A stretch of DNA of 9,333 nt, from the NCBI GenBank assembly GCA_943914745.1, contig CALUDF010000106.1:1-9333 (forward strand). Reading direction: 5' to 3'. Below the pieces are notes generated by a model that did not search any database, was not told the origin of the DNA, and saw only the letters and a program-made list of their open reading frames with translations. Of the stretch, positions 1 to 5,048 are shown one piece after another; position 1 is the first letter of the stretch; each line of letters opens with the position of its first letter. The translations under genes and the position numbers were made by a program. Origin of the DNA: an uncultured Bacteriovorax sp. (lineage in GTDB: Bacteria; Bdellovibrionota; Bacteriovoracia; Bacteriovoracales; Bacteriovoracaceae).

Positions 1-329
1 GATTTAAAGCTAGAAGAAGAAGAAACAAAGTTTTGAAACTTGCTAAAGGTTTCCACTTTGACCGCAGAACAAAATATAAGCACACAGCTGAAACTGTTAA
101 ACGTGCTCTTAACTACGCATACGTAGGAAGAAGACTACTTAAGAGAGACATGAGAAAGCTATGGGTAGTGAGAATTGCAGCAGCAGCTCGCACTCTTGAG
201 ACTTCATACTCAAAATTCATTGGTTCTCTAAAAAAGAACAATGTTACTCTTAACAGAAAAATGCTTGCAGAAATCGCAGCAACTGACTTTGCTGGATTCA
301 CAGCAATTAAGAACTCACTTAAGAAGTAA
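1..329 (+). CDS. rplT: 50S ribosomal protein L20, 3' part (5' end outside window)
   Basis: L20 binds 23S rRNA early in 50S assembly; in many bacteria it also represses its own infC-rpmI-rplT operon. The reading frame is open to the left edge. Before the TTG at 33 it already encodes F-K-A-R-R-R-R-N-K-V, which is the basic L20 N-terminus, so the gene starts upstream and about seven residues are missing. The body matches L20 throughout: the L-A-K-G-F turn, the K-R-D-M-R-K-L-W signature, S-Y-S-K-F-I-G-S-L-K-K, and a helical C-terminus ending in K-K. In the signature the usual Asn after W-x-x-R-I is Ala (codon 177-179). The gene ends at TAA 327-329, 34 bases before a strong hairpin terminator, so it is the last gene of its transcript. 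Identification is secure; only the start lies outside the window. Confidence 0.97.
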   Translation, partial: FKARRRRNKVLKLAKGFHFDRRTKYKHTAETVKRALNYAYVGRRLLKRDMRKLWVVRIAAAARTLETSYSKFIGSLKKNNVTLNRKMLAEIAATDFAGFTAIKNSLKK

Positions 330-363
330 AAAAAGCAGACTGACATTTTTAATGTTGATCATA

Positions 364-392
364 AAAAAAGCCTCCGTAACGGAGGCTTTTTT
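364..392. terminator. Bidirectional rho-independent terminator between rplT and the protease gene
   Basis: A perfect 7-bp stem GCCTCCG/CGGAGGC (370-376 with 380-386) closes a TAA loop. It is flanked by an A-run (363-369) and a T-run (387-392), so it reads as a terminator on both strands. It ends the rplT transcript on the plus strand and the convergent lipoprotein protease transcript (stop at 396-398) on the minus strand. Confidence 0.9.
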
Positions 393-395
393 ATT

Positions 396-1277
396 TTATG
401 GCCTGTGTTTTTTAAACATGGAGATATCTGGGCGCCTAGAGAGATCCATATGGTGCTCATAAGTCTTTTTCCCATTGAGGTAGTGCACGCATTGCCCGTC
501 TTTACGTAGTTCGATCATCCCTTTGACTTCTGTCCCTTCCGGAACACTTAGAGCATTGGTGTTATTAGTAGAAAGACCACTGATGTAGTTGTTGATGTAG
601 ATGTCTTGGATGCGAGTCTTATCAAAATTTTGCAGAGATCTTTGAGTCGTTGAGTAGTAAGGGGCCATGATGGAAGGCTTGCTCGATTCGTGGCAGAGCC
701 CGAGCAGGTGACCCATTTCGTGGAGAACGACCGTTGGAAGGTCCATATCGACTTGATAGATCGCATTTTGCATAACCAGGTCCGAGCCGTAGTCGCGGTA
801 GTTAACAATGATATCGGCGTGGTTAAGTAGGATGTGTTGTCCTAGCCCCGCAGTTGAGGTCACGATGCCGTAATACTGGGTGATGGCAATAACGTTTGAT
901 TGAACATTAGAAAACCAGGAAGGCGCCTTATAGATACCAATTTCGCCGTCTCTAAAGGCCGCAGTCGTTGAGTAGCCAGTGTTGCTGGCAAGAGGAAACG
1001 GAACCGTAATGAGGGTTTTAGCGCCTCCTAAGGCATCGTTCCAGGCCTTGGCCATTTGCTCGAGAGGGTTAAGCCCACCGACTTCCATGCCCGCGTTCAT
1101 ATCTCCTGAGAAGTCCTGAGACATCTTAATGGATAGAGGAAGGGATGAATCGCCCCATTTCCCGAGTAGGCAGGAAGAAGGGTTGGTCGTACCCAGTGCC
1201 GACTGGGTAGTTGTAGATTCCTTTTTGCAGGAAATTAAGAGGAGAACAAATAGAGACGTAAAGAGCAAACTTCTCAT
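396..1277 (-). CDS. Matrixin-like zinc metalloprotease, predicted lipoprotein
   Basis: Predicted secreted zinc endopeptidase of the metzincin clan, closest in pattern to the M10 matrixins. Residues 1-17 form a lipoprotein signal: K/R-poor start, hydrophobic core, and lipobox L14-I-S-C17. The next residue, Lys18, does not signal inner-membrane retention, so an outer-membrane anchor is likely. The extended zinc motif H186-E-M-G-H190-L-L-G-L-C-H196 supplies three His ligands and the catalytic Glu187, and the Met-turn S-I-M204-A-P follows. The segment around 36-50 (W41, P47-L-S-I) resembles the first strand of a matrixin catalytic domain. I see no cysteine-switch propeptide, so latency by that route is unlikely. 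Residues 241-293 form a short tail of unknown role. No good ribosome binding site precedes the ATG. The substrate cannot be read from sequence. Family call is strong; function beyond proteolysis is open. Confidence 0.88.
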   Translation of the reverse strand: MRSLLFTSLFVLLLISCKKESTTTQSALGTTNPSSCLLGKWGDSSLPLSIKMSQDFSGDMNAGMEVGGLNPLEQMAKAWNDALGGAKTLITVPFPLASNTGYSTTAAFRDGEIGIYKAPSWFSNVQSNVIAITQYYGIVTSTAGLGQHILLNHADIIVNYRDYGSDLVMQNAIYQVDMDLPTVVLHEMGHLLGLCHESSKPSIMAPYYSTTQRSLQNFDKTRIQDIYINNYISGLSTNNTNALSVPEGTEVKGMIELRKDGQCVHYLNGKKTYEHHMDLSRRPDISMFKKHRP

Positions 1278-1283
1278 TGCTCT

Positions 1284-1289
1284 ATTATC
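1284..1289 (-). promoter_or_regulatory. Possible -10 box (GATAAT) for the metalloprotease gene
   Basis: On the minus strand GATAAT matches five of six bases of the -10 consensus. It lies so close to the ATG at 1277 that transcription would start at or next to the start codon, giving a leaderless mRNA. A second candidate, TAGAAT at 1300-1305, would give a leader of about 16 bases without a Shine-Dalgarno. No convincing -35 box goes with either, so this is tentative. Confidence 0.3.
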
Positions 1290-1311
1290 GGGTATTACTA
1301 TTCTAAACTTA

Positions 1312-1335
1312 GGGCAAAAACCTTAATTTTTGCCC
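1312..1335 (-). terminator. Hairpin after the transaldolase gene, weak terminator
   Basis: GGGCAAAAA (1312-1320) pairs fully with TTTTTGCCC (1327-1335) around a 6-base loop, 10 bases beyond the transaldolase stop codon. On the minus strand the stem is followed by TAAGTTTAG rather than a T-run, so termination may be leaky and some transcripts may read into the metalloprotease gene downstream. Confidence 0.5.
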
Positions 1336-1345
1336 AAGATTGGAA

Positions 1346-1993
1346 TTACTTAGTGTTGGCCTTCTTGTGGTCGGCGAGAAAAGCCTCGAGTCCATTAGTA
1401 GTCAAAGGATGTTTATAGAGGGACTTGATAACAGAAAGAGGCATAGTGCCTACATCTGCCCCAATTAAGGCAACTTCTCTAACGTGGGCCGAATGGCGGA
1501 TAGAAGCCGCAAGTATTTTTGTTTTGAAGCCATAGTTATCATACATTTGGCGGATCTCGGCGATTAAGTCATTTCCGTTGTGCCCGATATCGTCCAGACG
1601 GCCGATGAATGGAGAGATGTAAGTTGCGCCTGCTTTGGCGGCCAAAAGGGCCTGGTTCATTGAAAAACATAGAGTCACGTTGGTCTTGATGCCTTTTTTC
1701 GTGAAATGTGAGCAGGCAGCGATTCCGGCCTCAGTGAGGGGAAGTTTGATGACGACATTTTTATGGATTTTAGCGAGCTCTTCGCCTTCTTTGATCATTC
1801 CTTCCAGGTCCAGAGCGATAACTTCAGCAGAAATTGGCCCATCGACGATCTGAGAGATTTCGCGGATAACGTCTTCTTGCTTGCGTCCAGTTTTAGCGAT
1901 GAGAGAAGGGTTTGTTGTCACCCCATCAATAATACCCAACGAAACTGCTTCCTTAATTTCAGCAATAATCCCTGTATCTAGAAAAAACTCCAT
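1346..1993 (-). CDS. tal: Transaldolase, small FSA/TalC-type subfamily
   Basis: Transfers a dihydroxyacetone unit between sugar phosphates in the non-oxidative pentose phosphate pathway, via a Schiff base on lysine; cytoplasmic. The 215-residue length is typical of the small transaldolase/FSA group. Visible motifs are L-D-T near the N-terminus, G-V-T-T-N-P-S (24-30), catalytic Lys83 in V-V-I-K-L-P, T-N-V-T-L (104-108), S-P-F-I-G-R-L-D-D (127-135) and A-A-S-I-R-H (162-167). Glu57 and Phe129 occupy positions that are Gln and Tyr in fructose-6-phosphate aldolase (FSA), which favours true transaldolase activity. The ATG at 1993 is chosen because GGAGGT lies three bases upstream and because M-E-F-F-L-D-T is the family N-terminus. 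A longer upstream reading would run into the divergent gene. Family call is strong; the symbol is generic. Confidence 0.93.
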   Translation of the reverse strand: MEFFLDTGIIAEIKEAVSLGIIDGVTTNPSLIAKTGRKQEDVIREISQIVDGPISAEVIALDLEGMIKEGEELAKIHKNVVIKLPLTEAGIAACSHFTKKGIKTNVTLCFSMNQALLAAKAGATYISPFIGRLDDIGHNGNDLIAEIRQMYDNYGFKTKILAASIRHSAHVREVALIGADVGTMPLSVIKSLYKHPLTTNGLEAFLADHKKANTK

Positions 1994-1996
1994 AAG

Positions 1997-2002
1997 ACCT
2001 CC
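1997..2002 (-). promoter_or_regulatory. Shine-Dalgarno GGAGGT deciding the transaldolase start
   Basis: GGAGGT on the minus strand lies three bases before the ATG at 1993. It is the strongest ribosome binding site in the window and rules out the in-frame upstream start codons. Confidence 0.85.
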
Positions 2003-2086
2003 GATTAAAAAAATATGGAATAAGAGTACGCTTGGAGGGTGTCTTCGGAAAGCTTTTTTCCCACTGGGGTAGAAAAAAAAGTAGGT

Positions 2087-2092
2087 TATAAT
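2087..2092 (+). promoter_or_regulatory. Perfect -10 box (TATAAT) for the exported protein gene
   Basis: TATAAT matches the sigma-70 consensus exactly and is preceded by an A-run (2072-2080). Only seven bases separate it from the ATG at 2100, so the predicted transcript starts at 2099-2100 with no leader. No good -35 box is seen at 16-18 bases, and no Shine-Dalgarno fits between box and ATG. Confidence 0.5.
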
Positions 2093-2099
2093 CTTATGT

Positions 2100-2942
2100 A
2101 TGAAGTCATTAATCTTTACCTTTTTTGTTTTGACTCTGGATATGTCTTTCGCCCTTGAATCCAGGGCGCTTAATTCTTTAACGGTAAGAGACACGCCTAA
2201 AAATCAGGTTAAAAAAGAGACGTTGGTGATTGGCACTGACTCATTTTATGACGTGAAGACGGACTACACGACCTTCTCTGGGCGTGTAACGGATAGGGAT
2301 GCCACTGCTTCGATTGTGAAGATCTCAAGTGAAAATAAAAACGTGAAGTTTTTCCGCGCAGGGGATTTAGTCGAATTCAAAATCCAAAATCATAAAGAAG
2401 GCGATTATTGCCAAGGGTATGTCAGAAGTATCGAGCCTGATTATTTTGTCATGTACGCTAAAGAGCTTGCGCCATGTTTTCCCAAAGAAGAGTATTTCAG
2501 GCGCGGGACGGCCCTGGTCATGCATTCAGAAAAGCTTGGCGAGCGCGTGCGCGAGGCTTCAGTCTATAGAGCGAGCCTAGTGAATAAAAAAAGAGACTTT
2601 ATGCTTCAACTCAACGACATCAACAATGGCATCTGGAACTTTGAGGAGAGAAAAGTGCAGACGGCCGCTGATTATGACCGCCGTATTGCCGAGTTGGAAA
2701 AAGAGAAGATTAAGGCCCTCGATAGCCTCTTGGGGAGAAAAAACGATGAGATCAAGCTTCAGCGCGAGCTTGCTTTCCGTTTGGATAACATCGACAAGGA
2801 GTTAGACTTCTACCGCATTGATAAAAACGATCTTATGTTTGACCGCTGGCACTTAGACCACGATGTGGGGCTTCCGGTGTATGAGAGACCTGAAGAGGTG
2901 AGACCTCGAAGGGCAAGTGGTGAGCAAGTTATTGGTGATTGA
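2100..2942 (+). CDS. Exported protein of unknown family with helical C-terminal half
   Basis: I do not recognise this family. Residues 1-18 form a Sec signal peptide (Lys2, hydrophobic core, likely cut after S-F-A18), so the protein is periplasmic or surface-exposed; no other membrane segment is seen. Residues about 40-140 alternate hydrophobic and polar residues with glycines (F-S-G-R-V, F-R-A-G-D-L-V-E-F, C104-Q-G-Y-V-R), suggesting a small beta-rich domain. Cys104 and Cys126 could form a disulfide. Residues about 145-245 are highly charged and predicted helical or coiled coil (for example I-A-E-L-E-K-E-K-I and L-D-N-I-D-K-E-L). The tail is Pro/Arg/Glu-rich. The gene is single, divergent from the transaldolase gene, and ends at a terminator shared with the convergent recombinase-like gene. 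It may be translated from a leaderless mRNA. Coding status is well supported; function is unknown. Confidence 0.85.
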   Translation: MKSLIFTFFVLTLDMSFALESRALNSLTVRDTPKNQVKKETLVIGTDSFYDVKTDYTTFSGRVTDRDATASIVKISSENKNVKFFRAGDLVEFKIQNHKEGDYCQGYVRSIEPDYFVMYAKELAPCFPKEEYFRRGTALVMHSEKLGERVREASVYRASLVNKKRDFMLQLNDINNGIWNFEERKVQTAADYDRRIAELEKEKIKALDSLLGRKNDEIKLQRELAFRLDNIDKELDFYRIDKNDLMFDRWHLDHDVGLPVYERPEEVRPRRASGEQVIGD

Positions 2943-2948
2943 TAAAAT

Positions 2949-2978
2949 AAAAAAGGGCCCAAGTTTGGGCCCTTTTTT
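2949..2978. terminator. Bidirectional rho-independent terminator
   Basis: GGGCCCA pairs with TGGGCCC (2955-2961 with 2966-2972) around a 4-base loop. The stem is flanked by six A bases before and six T bases after, so it works on both strands. It terminates the exported protein gene (plus) and the recombinase-like gene (minus, stop at 2980-2982). Confidence 0.92.
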
Positions 2979-2979
2979 A

Positions 2980-4035
2980 TTAGTGTTTGCGGTAATTAGA
3001 GTAGATGTCTTCCAGGATATCCTCGTTATAAAGGAAATTCGGAGCGTGCTCTAGGTAGAGCTTAAGATCGTAAGAAGGAGCTAGTCCTAGCCACTCCTTA
3101 ATAAGTGTCACGCTCTTTTCTTGCTGAATCCACTTAAAGATACACGCCTGACGAAGGGACTTCGGAGTCAGAGTGATCATGAGTTTGTTTCTGTAGTCTT
3201 CGAAAATGATCTCAATTCCTCTTGGTGACAATCCACCAGAGATAATTCTGTATGGGTTAGCGTAGAAGAGAAGGTTCTCAAAAGTGATTTGTGATCTTCC
3301 TTTCATTTCTTCCAGGATGGCGATGTAGTCAGCAAAAACTTTTTCGAAAATTGTTGGTAGGACAACAGTGTAAGCATCTCTTTTTGGGTGGCGGATAAGG
3401 ACGCGCGCTTCTCCGTTAGAGATTGTGATGTCGCTCATCTTAAGCTCAGAGAGATCAGAGACTTTTAATCCTGCTCCAAAGATCAGAAGAAAGAGAATCT
3501 GGTTTCTTTTAGAAAGAAGCTCCTGGATCTTATCTTGAGAGTGAGTCTCTTCAACTAAGTATGTCCAAAGAGTTTTAACGTCGATAAACGGCGTTGGTCT
3601 CGGGATATCTAAAAACTTCGGCGATGTCGGAAGTTTTCTCACTGGGTTTGAAGACACCAGTGATTTGTTTAAAAGGAAATCAAAGAAGATTCTTAAAGCT
3701 TGGACTCTTCTTCTTCTTGAGTTGTCAGAAGAGTATTTGTTTTCCAGGTATTTTCCGTAGTTTGTCACTAGAGACTGGTCGAAGTTCGCGACAGCGACAG
3801 AGGCGTACTCAGAGTTGAGGTAAAAGTTAAAGCAGTCGAGGTCTGTTTTGTAGTTCTTTAAAGTGTTTTGGCTTTTTCCCTGAGTTCTCAGGTTGCGGTA
3901 AAACTCTTGTTGAAGTTCGAAAAGTTCTGGGTTTAGAGGGGCGCTTGAAACCGGGGTTTGGACAGTAGATTCTGTGGTGTTTGTATTCATAGTTCTTTCG
4001 TCTCTCTCGGAAAAAGTGTGTGTGTGAAGAGTCAT
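2980..4035 (-). CDS. XerC/XerD-like tyrosine recombinase-fold protein with degenerate active site
   Basis: The fold is that of a site-specific tyrosine recombinase. Residues about 38-130 form the SAM-like core-binding domain (T-L-K-N-Y-K-T-D-L, then S-R-R-R-R-V-Q-A-L-R-I-F-F-D-F-L) and about 150-345 the catalytic domain. Aligned on the motifs, the first catalytic Arg is Lys191 (G-L-K-V-S-D for G-L-R-V-S-E), the beta-hairpin Lys218 is kept, the His of H-x-x-R is Lys292, Arg295 is kept, the His of L-G-H is Leu318, and the nucleophile Tyr327 is kept. Three of six positions are therefore changed, and normal strand exchange is doubtful. It may bind DNA without cutting it, as proposed for some streptococcal XerD-like proteins. 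There is no nearby repeat, integrase cargo or att site, so it looks resident. The start may instead be the ATG at 3990 (336 residues), which follows a purine-rich tract; neither start has a strong Shine-Dalgarno. Confidence 0.85.
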   Translation of the reverse strand: MTLHTHTFSERDERTMNTNTTESTVQTPVSSAPLNPELFELQQEFYRNLRTQGKSQNTLKNYKTDLDCFNFYLNSEYASVAVANFDQSLVTNYGKYLENKYSSDNSRRRRVQALRIFFDFLLNKSLVSSNPVRKLPTSPKFLDIPRPTPFIDVKTLWTYLVEETHSQDKIQELLSKRNQILFLLIFGAGLKVSDLSELKMSDITISNGEARVLIRHPKRDAYTVVLPTIFEKVFADYIAILEEMKGRSQITFENLLFYANPYRIISGGLSPRGIEIIFEDYRNKLMITLTPKSLRQACIFKWIQQEKSVTLIKEWLGLAPSYDLKLYLEHAPNFLYNEDILEDIYSNYRKH

Positions 4036-4055
4036 TTCAAAGTGTTAGCGCGGGC

Positions 4056-4084
4056 ATAGTATCAAAGCTCGTAAATATTAACAA
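4056..4084 (-). promoter_or_regulatory. Promoter for the Xer-like gene
   Basis: On the minus strand TTGTTA (4079-4084) and TACTAT (4056-4061) are 17 bases apart, and the -10 box has an extended TGA just before it. Each box matches four of six consensus bases. The predicted start near 4049 gives a 14-base leader to the ATG at 4035, or about 59 bases to the ATG at 3990. Confidence 0.5.
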
Positions 4085-4099
4085 CCAAAAAAGAGAATC

Positions 4100-4128
4100 T
4101 TGATAACGCGCTTGAGTAGTGATAGAAA
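4100..4128 (+). promoter_or_regulatory. Promoter for the rnc-era-der operon
   Basis: TTGATA (4100-4105, five of six) and TAGAAA (4123-4128, four of six) are 17 bases apart, with an extended TGA immediately before the -10 box. The predicted start near 4135 leaves about 36 bases of leader to the GTG at 4171. It lies back to back with the Xer-like promoter and overlaps a pair of direct repeats. Confidence 0.5.
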
Positions 4129-4138
4129 ACGCGCTGAG
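4105..4138 (+). repeat. Direct repeat pair AACGCGCT(T)GAG at the rnc promoter
   Basis: AACGCGCTTGAG at 4105-4116 and AACGCGCTGAG at 4128-4138 differ by one T and start 23 bases apart, roughly two helical turns. The second copy covers the predicted rnc transcription start. The core CGCGCT also occurs inverted at 4047-4052, at the predicted start of the divergent Xer-like transcript. The arrangement resembles an operator, but no binding protein is known from the sequence. Confidence 0.4.
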
Positions 4139-4170
4139 ATAAAAAATTCGAATAAATAGTAGGCCAATAA

Positions 4171-5019
4171 GTGCAGAAGACGACCTTTAATGAAGAAACT
4201 CAGGAAGATGGGAGCATCCGCTTTCCTGATACTCATTCATGGCTTAATGCATTTTATTCCGAAGCGTCACTAAAAAAATTCGATCAATCGGAACTCCATC
4301 ATATTATTTCTCATCAGATTTCTTTTGGCCAACTCGAAAAAAAAATAAATTATTCTTTTAAAGACAAAAAACATTTAATTGTCGCACTCACTCAATCAAC
4401 TTTTTGTTATGAGATGAAAGAAAGCGCGCTTTTGTCCAATGAACGCCTTGAATTTTTAGGTGATTCACTCATCAATTTTATTGTTGGAAAAAACCTTTTT
4501 AACTTTTATCCAGATCACAACGAAGGCGATCTCTCAAAATTGAGAGGGGCCCTGGTTAATGAAGAAAAACTGGCGGAACTTTCCCGCTCGATAGCTCTGG
4601 GAGAGTTTTTATTCATGGGGCGCGGAGAATTGCGCTCGCGTGGCTTTGATAAAGACTCCATTTTGGCCGACGCTTTTGAGGCCCTTTTTGCGGCCATTTA
4701 TCTGGACTCAAATAATAATGTTGAGATTTTGGAGTCCGCATTCGCTTTTATTGTCTTAGAGTTTGAAAAGAATACAAAGAAGGCATTTTACTCTTTAGAA
4801 CACCTCAATGTTTTTGATACAAAGTCTAAGCTCCAAGAGTTGACCATGGCCGCACACGGACTTTTTCCAACTTATAAGTCGGCGGAGCTTCCGGATCACG
4901 GGGGCTTTAAGGTTGAAGTTTTCTTGGGAGATAAGAAGCTTGCCGAGATGACTGGGACGTCGAAGAAAAAAATAGAAAAGCAGTTAGCTAAAAAAATTAT
5001 AGACGAGAAGCTCTACTAA
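4171..5019 (+). CDS. rnc: Ribonuclease III
   Basis: Double-strand-specific endoribonuclease that cuts rRNA precursors and structured mRNAs; cytoplasmic and dimeric. The catalytic domain (about 54-205) carries the signature N90-E-R-L-E-F-L-G-D-S99, giving metal-site residues Glu91, Glu94 and Asp98, and I-L-A-D167-A-F-E170 supplies the other acidic pair. A double-stranded RNA-binding domain follows (about 214-282) with the usual basic helix T-S-K-K-K-I-E-K-Q-L-A-K-K. At 282 residues it is longer than the common 225-250 because of about 50 extra N-terminal residues, acidic and without a known motif. GTG at 4171 is the only usable start: a stop codon lies immediately upstream and no ATG, GTG or TTG occurs in frame before the catalytic core. 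AGTAGG (4158-4163) is a fair ribosome binding site. It leads the operon with era and der. Confidence 0.96.
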   Translation: MQKTTFNEETQEDGSIRFPDTHSWLNAFYSEASLKKFDQSELHHIISHQISFGQLEKKINYSFKDKKHLIVALTQSTFCYEMKESALLSNERLEFLGDSLINFIVGKNLFNFYPDHNEGDLSKLRGALVNEEKLAELSRSIALGEFLFMGRGELRSRGFDKDSILADAFEALFAAIYLDSNNNVEILESAFAFIVLEFEKNTKKAFYSLEHLNVFDTKSKLQELTMAAHGLFPTYKSAELPDHGGFKVEVFLGDKKLAEMTGTSKKKIEKQLAKKIIDEKLY

Positions 5020-5036
5020 GTTAGAGCGTGAATAGA

Positions 5037-5042
5037 AAGGAG
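5037..5042 (+). promoter_or_regulatory. Shine-Dalgarno AAGGAG deciding the era start
   Basis: AAGGAG lies six bases before the ATG at 5049 and falls inside the seven extra codons that a GTG start at 5028 would add. The spacing is ideal for 5049, while 5028 has no comparable site. Confidence 0.75.
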
Positions 5043-5048
5043 ACGAGA

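Noticed and set aside
33..35. TTG as start codon of L20
   Set aside because: The same frame continues upstream to the window edge and encodes the conserved basic L20 N-terminus, so the start is outside the window.
2053..2081. Imperfect hairpin (CTTTTTTCCC with GGGG and an A-run) upstream of the exported protein gene
   Set aside because: Only CCC/GGG is a firm pair, the A and T runs are offset by unpaired TAG, and the polarity fits no terminator. It may just be the A/T-rich promoter region.
2096..2158. ATG at 2096, four bases before the exported protein start
   Set aside because: It opens a different frame that ends after about 20 codons with no recognisable product; the frame from 2100 has the signal peptide.
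1994..2194. Longer N-terminal reading of the transaldolase
   Set aside because: The added residues do not belong to the family, overlap the divergent exported protein gene, and bypass the GGAGGT site just before the ATG at 1993.
2980..4035. Mobile element or integron around the recombinase-like gene
   Set aside because: No terminal repeats, att-like duplications, cargo genes or neighbouring transposase are seen, and the gene sits between housekeeping genes.
4190..4273. 27-codon frame inside rnc beginning M-K-K-L-R-K-M and looking like a signal peptide
   Set aside because: It overlaps rnc in another frame, lacks a convincing ribosome binding site and stops soon after the hydrophobic stretch. 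Chance is the simplest explanation.
5028..5030. GTG as start of era
   Set aside because: No Shine-Dalgarno precedes it, while AAGGAG is ideally placed for the ATG at 5049.
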